A DNA stretch of 64,000 nt from Ficedula albicollis (taxonomy: Eukaryota; Chordata; Aves; Passeriformes; Muscicapidae), in assembly GCF_000247815.1 (NCBI RefSeq), contig NC_021673.1, positions 41,804,592-41,868,591 of the forward strand, in the 5' to 3' direction. The translations under genes and the position numbers were made by a program. The first letter of the stretch is position 1. Each line of letters opens with the position of its first letter. Below are positions 1 through 16,365 of the stretch, piece by piece. Below the pieces are notes generated by a model that had not been told where the DNA came from, did not search any database, and saw nothing but the letters and a program-made list of their open reading frames with translations.

Positions 1-4641
<4,641 letters not shown>

Positions 4642-4650
4642 TTTTTTTTT

Positions 4651-4709
4651 NNNNNNNNNNNNNNNNNNNNNNNNNNNNNNNNNNNNNNNNNNNNNNNNNN
4701 NNNNNNNNN
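4651..4709. other. assembly gap (59 N)
   Basis: 59 undetermined bases directly after the poly-C/poly-T run. The true length and content of this interval are unknown. Confidence 0.99.
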
Positions 4710-7285
4710 ATATGACAATATGTTGCAGTCATTGAATTCTTTTAAGAGTAAATTGTTTTCGTGAAATGTCAGAAAATCTTCACAAAGTGAATGCTTAGAG
4801 TTCCCTTGAATAATGAGGCTATTGTTACATGATTGAACACTTCAGAGATTAATATCATGGTATGCTGGCATGCTGGTTCATACCAACTGTAATTTAACAA
4901 TGAATCTTCCAAAAGTAAGCAAGCCTGTGAATGAGGAATCGGATTCAAGACATCACAGCGTGCTAGAACATACAAAGCAAATAAATTCTACACTTTGGAA
5001 TGATGTGCTGGGGAGGAGGGGGGTATTTCCACAATATCTAAAATAATTGAATTGTTAGATAGGGGAAATTCTTCAAGTTTGAAGAACTGCTTCATTTTTT
5101 TTTATTTTCAGTGCCGATGAGCAGTTGTCTTTGTAGTAGAAAAGATTTGGACTTTTTATAATTCCACTGCCCTTTGAAAATTAGTGTATGCCTGGCATTA
5201 TCATTTGTGACAGCCTACAGTAAGCCATATTGCATTCTGTGAAGGCTTTCAGATCCCTAAACTGTCTTCCTAATAGTGCCTCCTATCATACAGAAAATTT
5301 AGAGGCACTGATAAGTGTCTGCAAACAAAAGTTGCATTTTATTTTTTAAGACATCTGAATTCTTGAAAATGTGGAATAATTAGTAATTGAAGATTTAATG
5401 ATGGCCCAGAAAAAGAACTGAACTGTACTGCATGAAATCATAGTTATTAATTTGTGCATAAATTTCGTTTTCCATACTTAATTTAGCAACTGTAGAATAT
5501 TTTGCTAATTAATTATTAACACTGATTATTTGTCATGGCAGAACTGTGAGGGAAAAACATAGCTTTCTATCAAAGTAAAAACATAAATGTCATAATTTTA
5601 ATATGATATACAATAATGTAATCAATTTTTAAATAGTCTTAAATAGCTTCAATATTTAAATATAGAGATTTAATATGAATATAATACATAGCACTAATTA
5701 AGAATAAACAGCATTTAGAATAGAAACTGCAGCTAATAGCCAAGTGTCTTCCTTGCAACAGGCTGTGGAAAAACTCTGTAAAATGTCAGGCTGTTGTGGG
5801 GAGTGCCACATTAGTAAATGGCATTTTATTCTGTCTTGGGCAACAAGGGTGTGATAGCCTTTTTACAAACTCTGTCAATAGTATTTGAGGTTGTACCTAC
5901 TGAGGGCAACAACAAAACACAGTCTTTGATTTCTGCAAGCGTTGGATTAAACCACTTACTTCATTTACGTGCTGAAAAAAAATTCTTATTCTGCTTTTGG
6001 CAAAGGAAGGGGCAAGGCTGGAGAAAAAATTACCTAGGAGCTACCAAAATGATATACGTCTTGCAGTCTGAAAGCTCAAGGTCTTACTATTTCAACAAAT
6101 GTTGTGTCTGTTTAAATTTAATTTACTTTAACTTCTGTTTTACCTTTTTTAATTTTCCAAGTACTTAAAACAATTGCAATGAGCCTTCAAACTTGTACAC
6201 TTTCATATGAAACTGTTTTTCCAGAGGTGAAGGTTCATATACAAATATATAAATGCAGATTAGTGTGAATATGAAGCATGACTCTTTCTTGGTAAAAATG
6301 TGTTGTCTTGTAAATACATTTCTAACTTTAGTGTGAGATGTGTCTTTCATTTTAGTGAGGGTGAAGACGAGACACATTCCTGGGCTTTAAGAGCAGTAGA
6401 TTTTCCTTTGGAAAGGAAAGCTAGAATTTTAACAGCAGAGGAATTTTTTAGTTATAGGTGTTTCTTTACATGCCTGTTTATTTACAGGATTATCTTTCTA
6501 AAATTATTGAAATATTACAAGAAACAGACTTCACTAAAACTACTAAGCTTTCCCTATTCTTCAATAAAAGAGCACCAAAGGTCCTAACACAGCCTTCCAG
6601 GGCTGTAGTAGAGCCCTGTGATTTGAGATAGATGGTGCTTGCATCTTCTGAGAATTGGGATTTCTGAATATGATCTGTAAATGCAGTGTTAAAATAAATG
6701 GCATGATCCATAATGTGAAATAATTTTTTAGGTCCTTTCTTCCTAACATGGAACTGCTCTTCAATAGGATGGTAGGAGCTTGGATTTTATTTGCCTAAAG
6801 CAATAACAGTGTTTACAGACATGCTATATAAAATAGTTATTTTATGGATTTTGTAGCTTTTCCTCTCTCCTAGTTCTGAAAAATATATTTTCAGTGGCTG
6901 GGGGATAGTGGTGACTAATAGGCCCACGTATGAGTGAAATCACTACACTCTTAGTAGTAAACATCTGTAGAAGATACTATTGAATATGTGCATGTTTTAG
7001 TGATTCATCGGCTTGCATTCTCTTGAAAATTCTCTCTTCTCACATACTACAATGTTCATTACTGTCTGCTTAAAATTAGGCTTCTAATTGTGCTGCTAGG
7101 AACAGAAATAGAAGATCTCAGTCTCAAAAATTGCTGATCTGCCCTTTTAGAGTTTGGTGCTAATGATTCAGAATCCCTTCTGAAAGTCCAGGGCTGGTTT
7201 AGATGTAGAAACAAAAGATTTAAGAGGCCACTCTCCCTTTTTTGGGGATGTTTCTGAAACTCTTGGACAAGTTGTTAGTCTAAAT
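4710..7285. other. intronic sequence, no gene recognised
   Basis: AT-rich unique DNA. The part at about 5580-5710 is especially poor in G and C. I see no repeat family, exon or RNA gene. Confidence 0.55.
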
Positions 7286-8385
7286 TTCTTACTAACTTCA
7301 CAGAATATTCTGTGAAGAATTAGAAGAGACCAACTGGGACCATCAAAGCCACCCTGTGGGTGAAGAACTTTTACTTAAGCCTCCCCTGACACAACATCAG
7401 GCTATTACCTCAGGTCCTGCCACTGGTCACCACAGGGTGATCAGTGCCTGCCCCTCCTCTTCCTCAGGAGAAAGTTGCGACTGCATTGAGGTCTCTCCTC
7501 AGTCTCCTCCAGGCTGAACAGGCCAAGTGACCTCAGCCTCTCCTCATATGCCCTTTAGACCCCTCACCATCTTCACAGCCCCCCTGTGGATGCTCTCTGT
7601 TAGCCTTATACCTCTCTTAGATTGTGGTCTCCAGGCTGAACAGGCCAAGTGACCTCAGCCTCTCCTCGTATGCCCTTTAGACCCCTCACCATCTTCACAG
7701 CCCCCCTGTGGATGCTCTCTGTTAGCCTTATACCTCTCTTAGATAGTGGTACCCAAACCAGCTCCCAGCACTGGAGGTGAGGCTGCCCCAGCGCAGAGCA
7801 GAGCAGGACAATCCCCTCCCTTGCCCAGCTCTGATGCTGTGCTTGATGCCCCCAGTTCAGAGTTGGCTCTCCAGGTTGGCTGCCAGGGCACTGCTGACTC
7901 ACACTCAACTTGCCATGGACCAGGACCCCCAGGTCCCTTTCTGCAGCTTTACTCTCCAGCCTCTGGTTCCCCAGTCGGTCCATACATCAGGGTTGCCTTG
8001 TCCCAAGCACGGAATCTGTCACTTTCCCTTGCTAGACTTCATACTGTTGGTGACTCCACAGTCCTCTGATTTGTGGAGGTCTCTCTGCCCCTGAGAGACC
8101 CAACAGCTCCTCTCAATTTTGTATCTTCTGCAAACTTAGTATCCCTTGCAGTCCTGTGTCCGAGCCATTTAAGAAGATTTTGAGCACTGGGCTGAGAATG
8201 GAGCCCTGTGGAACCCCTCTAGTGACCATGCCCAGCCAAATTCCTCACTCACTGTAGTAACCCTTCGTGCCCAGCCCATGAGCCAGTCGCTCACCCATTG
8301 CATGATGTGTTTATCCAGCTGTGTGCTGGATGTTTTGTCCAGAAGGATACTGTGTGAGACAGTGTCAAAAGCTTGTGTTTTACTG
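7286..8385 (-). mobile_element. CR1 LINE fragment (3' end plus part of the reverse transcriptase)
   Basis: On the + strand this is the familiar reverse complement of a CR1 3' end. It starts with cacagaat-like sequence and continues through ctccaggctgaacaggcc and the conserved phrase about an outcome 'tgagaatggagccctgtgga'. On the minus strand, near its right edge, it encodes KTQAFDTVSHSILLDK, the reverse-transcriptase segment around the first catalytic Asp, and further on a decayed version of the GVPQGS region. Stops and frameshifts make it non-functional. Its body holds a 122-bp tandem duplication. Similarity fades at about 8385, so it is 5'-truncated, as is usual for CR1. Confidence 0.9.
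7507..7750. repeat. 122-bp tandem duplication inside the CR1 element
   Basis: Two head-to-tail copies, 7507-7628 and 7629-7750. They differ at one internal base (catatgcc versus cgtatgcc) and at two bases near the unit end. The duplication arose after insertion of the CR1, since normal CR1 copies carry this segment once. Confidence 0.92.
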
Positions 8386-10712
8386 AGTGAAGGAGTGATT
8401 TTTGTAAACATGGCAGCCAGACCAATGTATTTAGAGAAGACAGAGCATCCAAATGTTAAACTCTTACAGAAGCATGGTCTTGTCAGTCCAGTACACCATT
8501 GGTTCTCTGCAAGTAACTCCTTCTGTTTGTTCCCGAAGCCACACACTGGTCTGTGTGAGGTGCTCTGTGTGACATATATTTTGTTGTATTTTTGGGTGAA
8601 TATGAGAACTTTGTCTCAAATTTTCAGGTTCTTGTTCCGTTTCATTTTAATTAAGCGTAATATACAGAGAAAGGCCAACAAAGCAACTCAGTCTTTGTTA
8701 AGGGACAGAATAGTAATGTCTTATATTTTGGGGGAAAAATGCAAGCATTTAAAATGCTACGCAGTAGGTGAAATGCCCAGAAATTATCATGCAAATATAT
8801 ATATAAAAAAAAAATTTGGAGTGAGTTTCCCCTTTGTGTGTATTTGGATGTTGTAAGTTAATGTCACAGTGTATTATAGGAAAAATGTCTCTCCAAGAAA
8901 TTAAACAGCAGTTCTTTCCATACTTTAGGTCTTCATAATATGGGCTTTATTTTCTCCCAAAATCCATGATTTGCCTAATGGAGTCTGCTTTAAACAAAAT
9001 AAACCCGGTTATGCTATTTAGATATTAATTCACAAGAACTAAAGAGCCTCAGAGTTGCTTATCTAAATCCAATTACTGCTGGTCAAATTCATCCCAGTGC
9101 AAAAGTTCCCAAGATAAAAGCATACATTACCTAAATGCCCAGAAATGCAGACTGCTTTCAGTTGGGTGGATTGTGCTTGGAGCAATGCTTGAGGCCCTGA
9201 GTGAACTCAAATGCTGGGGATATAATTATTAAGCTCTGAACTTGGAAATTGCATGATAACTCCACTGGTTTTAAGCAAGGAAGAGTTCTGTAGACTGGTT
9301 ACTTGAGTTTCAGTTCCAAGCTTCACTTTTTTATGAAGCGTACAAACAGTGGTTGGAATTGGGTAAAAGCTGTATTTTATACATGCCTGTGCACCCATTG
9401 CAGAAGAGGATGGCAGCACATGTGCAGCATGGAGTCAGATGAGTGGTGAGAGATTTATCCTGTCTGGTGCCACAGACATCTTGTGTTGCAGGACTAGCTG
9501 TGCCAGCCTGAAAGTTGGCTTGAAGGACAGAATATGCTGTGTCCATCCCAGAGGTTTTGTTTCCCAAAATGACATGGAAAAGTTGAAAAGTTTGAGTGGC
9601 CCCCACCAGCCTGTCCTCCTAGGAAATCCATTCTTTGATGCAGCAACCCCTGGTCACAGCTGTAGCTCAGCCAGCTTCCTCTCTTGGCATATTGCCTGCC
9701 AGCAGTGGGGCGAGTGCACCTGGCTCCTCTGCCTTGAGCTAGTCCTTAGCTGAATCTCACTTGTCTCCTAACTCTAGCTGCCCACTGACCTCCCCTGCAC
9801 CCACAGGAGGAGCAGAAATGGCTCACATTCTTGGTGTGCTTTGAGACAGCAAATTCTTCTCTGTTTGGGCTTAGCTGTGGTTAAGGTTCATGCATCTTAC
9901 AAGGGGTATCGCTCACAGCTGAATGGTTTCCTTCAGGAGCTATCTCCATTTTAACAGCAGTTATCAAATGACTTCCTGGAAATGATTGTGTTGAGCTTTG
10001 TCTGCAGTGTAAGTGCTGATCGACTGTCTGCCTGAAAGCTCTTAAAGTGATCTGTTTTGATGTACATACATTAAGGGCTGATTTTGCATTGCTTGCATCT
10101 TTCCTGAGTCTGCTGAGTAGTCTGAAAACGTGGGGTGCAATGGGATGGGGCTCTCCAGAGTGATTTTTGACATAGCTCTATAGCCAGGACTGAACAGGGA
10201 GGTGGTTTCTCATGCAGAGCTCTGTGGGCTCTGGTTTTTTAGTGTCATGGCGTCAGTTACTGCTGCTGGCAAGTGAAGAGTTTTTAAGTGACCTTTGTAA
10301 TTTTAATAGTGTGTATCAGATGACTTCAACAGTTTCACTGATATATACAAGATAAAGTAAAATTGGTTATGTTTTTAAGAAGGTATTGCCACCCCCAACT
10401 GAATGTTTCCTTGGAATGTGTGAGTGGCTGGGCTGGGCCAGATAGGAATTTGTTTCAGCAGCTGTGGAGGTGCCTTATGTTAAAACAGGGACAACATGTG
10501 ATGATGCTTCTCTGGTATCCTCTCACAGTTTCTGGTGGTATGTGACTTCCAGGGCACAAATATGTCTTTGCTTTTAATTTCATGACACATTTTCCCTCAC
10601 AGAAGCTGTCCAATAGGCTTTTGTAGTGATGTCTCTATTGGGGCATCAGTGTGGTTCTGTGGCAATGAGTTCTCCAAGTAGCTCTGTATTCTGAAACCTG
10701 CAGATTTTAAAC

Positions 10713-10818
10713 TTTATAATTTTCTGGGCAGTCCTTATATATTATCAGAACCAATGAGGACAACTTTTATAATTTTCTGGGCAGTCCTTATATATTATGA
10801 TAACCAATTAGGACAACT
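10713..10818. repeat. 53-bp tandem duplication
   Basis: Copies at 10713-10765 and 10766-10818 both begin tttataattttctgggcagt and end with aggacaac. A few substitutions separate them (for example atcagaa/atgataa and gagg/tagg). Confidence 0.9.
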
Positions 10819-13262
10819 AGTCACTATTTCAGTGCATGGGTTCTTCATTAATGTGCTGAAGTTCTAATCTGTGCAGCTGCTCCTGACATGAATGCTCTTT
10901 CAAAATCTGACCACCCGGTTTTCTGTGAAAATTATTGCTTAAAAAAGAATTAAAAGCATAATGGAATATAAACAGTTACAAGGATTTTTAAAAGCACTCG
11001 AACAAATTTTGTTAGTGGTTACTATGCATTTCGATAACACTCCAGGAAGAGTGTCTGGAAATGTTCAGCAATTTCAGTTCAGATGCTCAATAGACACATT
11101 CCTGAGGTAACCATCTTGGATCCATTATGTCTCTTTCCTTGGCTAGCATGATGCACTAGGTTATCACTAATGATACAGCCATTATTTTGAAGGGTTGGTA
11201 ATATGGCATTGAGGTGAACTCAATTCTACAGTCATCCTTTTATGACCATAATTTTTGATTCAATGTCTTTGAAAGAGTACTTCCATGAATTGTACTCAAG
11301 AGAAAATTAATTAGTGCTCACATTTTCTCACAACAAGGAAACCATACCTGCTATTTCTTTACTTTAATGATATCAGTAGTTTGTAGAACACATGTGTGCA
11401 GGTTGTCGAATTTTGTAATAATTTCTATTTAAATATAAGAAAACAAGAGATAAACTCTTGTGATGTATTTTATCCTTATTTTTGTGAACATTCCCATTGA
11501 ATATAATTTTTTTTGTACTTTTGGGTGAATCAAATCATGATTAAAGGTAAAACAAGCAGAAAGCCAAACAACTTTGGAGATGAGCTATAGCTTAATACCG
11601 CACTTCACACATGAGAGAAAGAAATATGACTGCATTCGTAGGAACAAAATACCTTCCTGATTTCATGCAGCACACAAACTAACATTCTTCATCAGGACTG
11701 ATGTTCTGATTACTGTAGAATAATTACTTCAAATATTTAGCAAAACAGTGTCCAAATTAATTCCAATTACTTTCTTGTGGTAGCACTCAGGGTTTATAGC
11801 AGCAGATTAAATCGCCGACATATGGCTAATTGCCTATAACAGTGTTTGTTATTGTGGTGCCTCTTACCACTCTGATGTCTGTTTTTGCAAATGTAAAGGT
11901 GTGCATATAACTTTGAATGTGGGGAGAAGCATTTCCTGAACGGAACGGAATTCTGTGAGCAAAATCTCTATTGTAACTAAGTGTTTTGAGGATTGCAGTA
12001 CATAGCAAATAACTCTATGAAATCTATAATAAAAGCAGTGGAACCACAAATGCTTGTCTCTGCTGGTAAGAAAGGTAAACTTCTCACGTGACTTGGATGA
12101 AACAACATATAAATTCATTAGGAGTGGCTGGGCTGAAATGCAGTCTAGGTGTTGGTTTTTGTTGGCGGAAATTTAGGTAAGGGGTCATGTTTTATTTGAG
12201 GTTGTTGGTTGTTGTGGGTTAGCTGCTGATTTTTGTTGAATTCTTTTTCCATGTATCTGTCAGAGGTGCATTACTGTACAAGATAGGTGTGCTTTTGCTT
12301 TCTTTTTTTCATATATTTAGTATTAAATCTAAGTAAATCAAATAAATGAAGATGCACCATGCAGGTCAAATTTCCTGCTGGGTAAGGTGACCCACTGAAC
12401 AGCCATAAATCATTGAATTGAATTTTTCTTTGCCGTCTTAAGACGTATGCTCTAATATCTTAGAGGCCAAAGTCAACTTCAGGTACTACCATGAGGAATT
12501 ATAGAATTAAGTGGAACGTGATTGAGTATAAAGGCCCCAGTTCTGGAAACACCTGAGGTTAGAAAAGCATGTGATCTCATGGTTAACATTAAATCTGTTA
12601 TGTGTTTGGTTGGAGTGGAGCCAGCAATGGCAAAATAGATTCTCAACTACCTGCCTGTGTACCCATCATAGTGCAGTGAACAGTGGATTGTGCTTGCCTT
12701 CAGAACCCAAAAGCCTTCTGGTCTACAGAGTCAGCAAAAAAAAGGGGGTGGAGAGAGGTGAAGGGGAGGAAGGATTGTATGACATTTTTTGGCTCCTAAA
12801 AGATAGCTCAGTTGGGGCTTGATTTAGTTTACACAAATTGTGAATACTCTCAGGTCAGTTTTCCCTCCTCCTCCTGACTGGTTTCAGACTGACACAAAAT
12901 GAAGCAAAATATGCTTTTCCTCCTCAAATGAAAGTCAAATGGAAACAAATGCTTTTGTGAATTTTGTGAGAAAGATAAAACAGTGAAATGGAAAGTCTCA
13001 CTTTGCATCACTCAGGAGAGCAAAGAGAGAGGGAGAGACAGTGCCCTTTATCTTAAGCTGAGTCACTTGCAGTATGAAAACTTCAGCTGAGAACTTTGTC
13101 TCAAACTTTGCTTGTATCAAAGAGGAGGTTTGGTGGTTAGGCCATTCCCAGTCTTTCCCATAGGTGCTACTCTCCTTCACTGTTTTCTTGATCCCAGGCT
13201 GAAACCCAAAGGTCTGGTTTATGCTCTGAGAGTTGTGGTACCATTCCCTCTTTGTCTCTCTG

Positions 13263-13312
13263 GTTTGGGTTTTTTTGGGGGGTTTTCTTGGTGGCTTTTT
13301 TTTTTTTCTGGT
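13263..13312. repeat. T/G-rich low-complexity tract
   Basis: Runs of T and G (six G, then 13 T) with almost no other bases. Confidence 0.7.
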
Positions 13313-13478
13313 GAGGATGTAACAAAGAAGAGTGTGTCCATGAATATGTGGCACAGTGCTCTAACTGCCCTTAGAGTTCTTGAGTTCTTTTCTGTGTAGT
13401 GGGAGACATGGATTTCCTCCTGAGGCAGAGAAAGGAATAGCAGTAAGGTTTTCCACGTTTTGGCTTCTGCATTTCAAG

Positions 13479-13510
13479 TAGAAGTCACTAACACTAGAAG
13501 TCACTAACAC
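13479..13510. repeat. 16-bp tandem duplication
   Basis: tagaagtcactaacac occurs twice without spacing, at 13479-13494 and 13495-13510. Confidence 0.85.
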
Positions 13511-14517
13511 CAAATTTATATTGCTGTTAATTAAGATTAACCAAATAAGCATTTGTCTACCGTATGCTTCAATGGTTTGTAATTTATGTTGGTTATTTTC
13601 CATGGGTGTTTCTTTGCCACTAGAAGATATTATTTTCTTAAATCTTTTTTTAGTAATATGTCCTTTGTGGATGTAGAAACTTGTGTTTCATGGAAAAGTC
13701 CTCCAAATGAAAGCCCAATATATCAGAGTATCAGTAATGCTTTTTAAAAAATGTGGGAAAGGGCTTTTTAAGGGAAGTTCTCTTCAACAAAGACCAAGAT
13801 GTCTCAGTGATTTGAAAAATAAAATTATTTTACTTATTCTTCTGATGTCTTGTGTTCATCCATAAATATAATATTCTGTGATCTTTACCAGGATTTTGTG
13901 ATAGTTGCTATTAAGTCTGCATTTTTAGTATTAATCTCTGTGAGGTAAACAGAGATACCTATTTTATGGTCTAGTTGCGTTATATAACAAGTTGTAGCTG
14001 CCCGAATTCCCTCTTCACCATGATAAGTCTATCAAATTTTAGTGCAGTGCCATTCTGTCTAAGGGAGGTGATATAAATTCAAATGCGTATTAGCATTCAT
14101 CTTGGAAAGAGCTGGGAGATGCACATAAACCTCAAAGGCTCTGTTTATCCAAATTCGATAGAGTGTATATACATAGACATGGATGCACACATGAGCACAG
14201 CTGTGTGTGCCTGTGTATAAAAACTGACTATAATTTTTGTTAATCCTGAAAGAATGTAGTCCATCTGTACTTAAACTAAACAAACTTACAATAATTTAGT
14301 CAAAGAAGCCTCTTTACTAGTGCCAGTGTTCTAAAATCCTTACTGTGATTGGCATTCATGCTGGCAGTGCATGGACCAGAGATGGATGGGTTGTGGCATA
14401 TGCTCTTCAGGGGGACTCTAAAAGTGTTTGAACTAGGGGCGTAAGGGATCTCTCCAGGATTATCAGATGAATGTTTTTCAAGAGCTCTAGACCTCTTCTT
14501 AGGATATGTGTTATATA

Positions 14518-14524
14518 TGCATGC
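14518..14524 (+). promoter_or_regulatory. Rbfox-type TGCATG motif upstream of the exon
   Basis: TGCATGC lies about 65 nt before the exon. (U)GCAUG is the known binding site of Rbfox splicing factors, and an upstream position usually favours skipping of the next exon. The motif is only 6 nt and occurs often by chance, so function is inferred. Confidence 0.35.
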
Positions 14525-14542
14525 AAAAATCGCTATGTACTT

Positions 14543-14587
14543 TACTAAAATATAGTAACTTGTACTCTGATTTTTTTTTCTCCATAG
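14543..14587 (+). promoter_or_regulatory. 3' splice site of the RBMS3 exon (branch point, polypyrimidine tract, AG)
   Basis: A TACTAA branch-point-like motif lies at 14543-14548, with its candidate branch A 40 nt before the exon. A second possible branch A is at 14570 (ctctgat). A run of nine T then C, T, C, C fills 14571-14583, and AG ends at 14587. Together these make a strong, conventional acceptor, which supports a real exon rather than a chance protein match. Confidence 0.8.
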
Positions 14588-14646
14588 GTATGGGAAAATT
14601 GTATCCACAAAGGCAATTCTTGACAAAAACACGAATCAGTGCAAAG
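14588..14646 (+). CDS. RBMS3: RBMS3 internal coding exon (part of RRM1)
   Basis: This 59-nt exon reads, from its second base, YGKIVSTKAI followed by LDKNTNQCK, and its last base G opens the next codon. That is the segment between the RNP2 and RNP1 motifs of RRM1 in the RBMS (MSSP) family of single-stranded nucleic-acid-binding proteins, which bind AU-rich RNA and act in post-transcriptional control. From memory of the family, RBMS1 and RBMS2 have D-K-T-T-N-K here while RBMS3 has D-K-N-T-N-Q, so RBMS3 is the best call and the family assignment is firmer than the paralogue. The exon follows ...ctccatag and is followed by gtacgtgc, so both splice sites are canonical. Its first G would complete a CC-G proline codon and its last G would start the glycine of KGYGF. 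The length is not a multiple of three, so skipping would shift the frame inside RRM1. No neighbouring RBMS exon was recognised in the window. Confidence 0.88.
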
Positions 14647-14652
14647 GTACGT
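14647..14652 (+). promoter_or_regulatory. 5' splice site of the RBMS3 exon
   Basis: The exon ends AAAG and the intron begins GTACGT. This matches the U1 consensus at -2, -1, +1, +2, +3, +5 and +6, with C instead of A at +4, so the donor is good but not perfect. Confidence 0.8.
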
Positions 14653-14990
14653 GCAATGTGTCCACCCTGTGAGTTCATTATCAGTTTGAATGATTGACTG
14701 GTGGCTTGACTGCCAAAGCTCTGGCTCCAACTGTGCAATCAACATAATGCACAGTATATTACAAACATATTTAATAATGCCAAAGCTTTGAGTTGTGCTT
14801 CCAGTAACATTGCTCATTAATTTTTTTCATTAACAAACAAAATGAAAATCACAAATCAGAACAAGTATCAAATTGCTTCGGCAGAAGAGTAAATTACCTT
14901 CTAACCACATAGTGCTGTCTGATTTGAATGATATCATCAGTGATGCAAATTGATTTCCTATATAAAGCTGAGAAACCTTTGGGAAAAGTT
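14653..14990 (+). other. candidate conserved intronic flank downstream of the exon
   Basis: The intron just after the donor is complex, free of recognisable repeats and rich in A/T-containing motifs such as ttgattgactg-like and aatgccaaagct-like words. It resembles conserved flanks of exons in large RNA-binding-protein genes. No alignment could be made, so conservation is a guess from sequence texture and position. Confidence 0.3.
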
Positions 14991-16365
14991 TCCTAAGGAA
15001 AACTTGGTCTAATTTTTATATTTTTGTGAAGTCTTGGCATATGCTAATGGAAGAAGAAAATATTCTTTATGACACAAATAGATCTACAAGTTGCAATACC
15101 AAGATATAGAAATAATTTCTCTTCCAGTTTTATGTTCCTAATTTTTCTGCTAATGTATGAAAATAATTTTAAATTAAATATAGCATGTTTTGTGTGTGTG
15201 TGTGTGTGTAGCTGTATTTGCTGAGGAAAATATTGACTAATGTTGTAGTAGTATCTCAGGACTAGAATTGTTACTCATTTATGAGTCTGCAGTGTCACTG
15301 GGTCTGTGGGGGAGAAACTGCTGTGCCTTAAAATGATTGTGTAGCTTTCCGCTAGTGGTGTACATAATACTTTTGGAGTAATAAGATCTGCTAGAGTGGG
15401 TTCTCCTGAAAAGAAGCACATCCTGGATAGCATTTCTATGTATGTTAGTAAAAAGAAAAGGCATTGCAGTTCAGGACTGTCTTGTGAGTGGCCAGATACG
15501 GGGTGAAGAGAAGCAGAAGAGAAACATTCTGAGGAAATTATGAGACGGGAGAAAAATCCTGCCACCTGTACCAAAGATGTTTTTGAGATTTGTACAAGTG
15601 TTTGACTTTATCTATTGCCTGCCAGAAACAGCATTCATTAGTTACTGAGGAGAAAAGCAAATTGGAAGACTGCAGTTCTAGTCTTAGAAAACTCCACCAA
15701 CCAATTTGTCATGGGCCATTGTCATGAGCTGCACTGTTGTGCATTTGCTTTTGCCTGAACGTGTGTTTGATTTCCTTGGGGCAATCTTCTGGCAGAATTC
15801 TGATAACATCACTCTGTATTTCTTTGGATATCATACCAGGAACAGGGCCTCATTGTGTTTGGGGTTTGGTGGTTTCTTTGCTTTTGTTTTGGATTGCATT
15901 ATAAAGGAATATCCTTGTGAGCAGAACTTCCTTTGCTCCCATTGCCAGTGGTAAACAAGGAAAGGAGTGGATCTGTTTGTGAAACACAAAATGTGAAGTG
16001 AAAATATTGTAAAGAATATGAATTGTAGAATTTTGAGAAAGAAAAATGTCTGGTTTTAGTGTTCTTTATATTGCAGTTAGATTTAAGATTATTTTAATAG
16101 GAGCCATATATCAATGAGTTGGTATTTTCTTTTAGTTTGCTTTCATGCTGTTGTATTACACTGTAGGGCAGAGATATCTATTTGTATTTTCAAAGATGGA
16201 TCTTTATGACATAAGTAGTGCCATTAAAAGATCATAAACATAATTGGATTTATTAACAGTATGCTTTATGATATAAAAAGAATAGATATTTTACTGCTTT
16301 AAATGCTGGATACAGTTTCCTTTCTCTTCAGTAAGGCTGCCAGAAAAATAAAAGAAAAAGCTTCC
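14991..16365. other. intronic sequence, no gene recognised
   Basis: Unique AT-rich intron between the exon flank and the next CR1. It holds a short GT microsatellite and nothing else I can name. Confidence 0.55.
15191..15209. repeat. (TG)n microsatellite, short
   Basis: About nine uninterrupted TG units. Confidence 0.8.

Larger units (their letters stand above)
8386..14517. other. intronic sequence with two short duplications, no gene recognised
   Basis: Mostly unique AT-rich DNA between a CR1 fragment and the RBMS3 exon. It contains a 53-bp duplication at 10.7 kb, a T/G-rich tract at 13.27 kb and a 16-bp duplication at 13.48 kb. The 192-codon open frame at 8278-8856 starts inside the CR1 and has no recognisable product. 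Confidence 0.55.

Noticed and set aside
8278..8856. 192-codon + strand open frame
   Set aside because: It starts inside an antisense CR1 reverse-transcriptase segment and runs into AT-rich intron. It has no recognisable domain.
14506..14697. 63-codon open frame across the exon
   Set aside because: It reads the exon in the wrong frame and crosses both splice sites.
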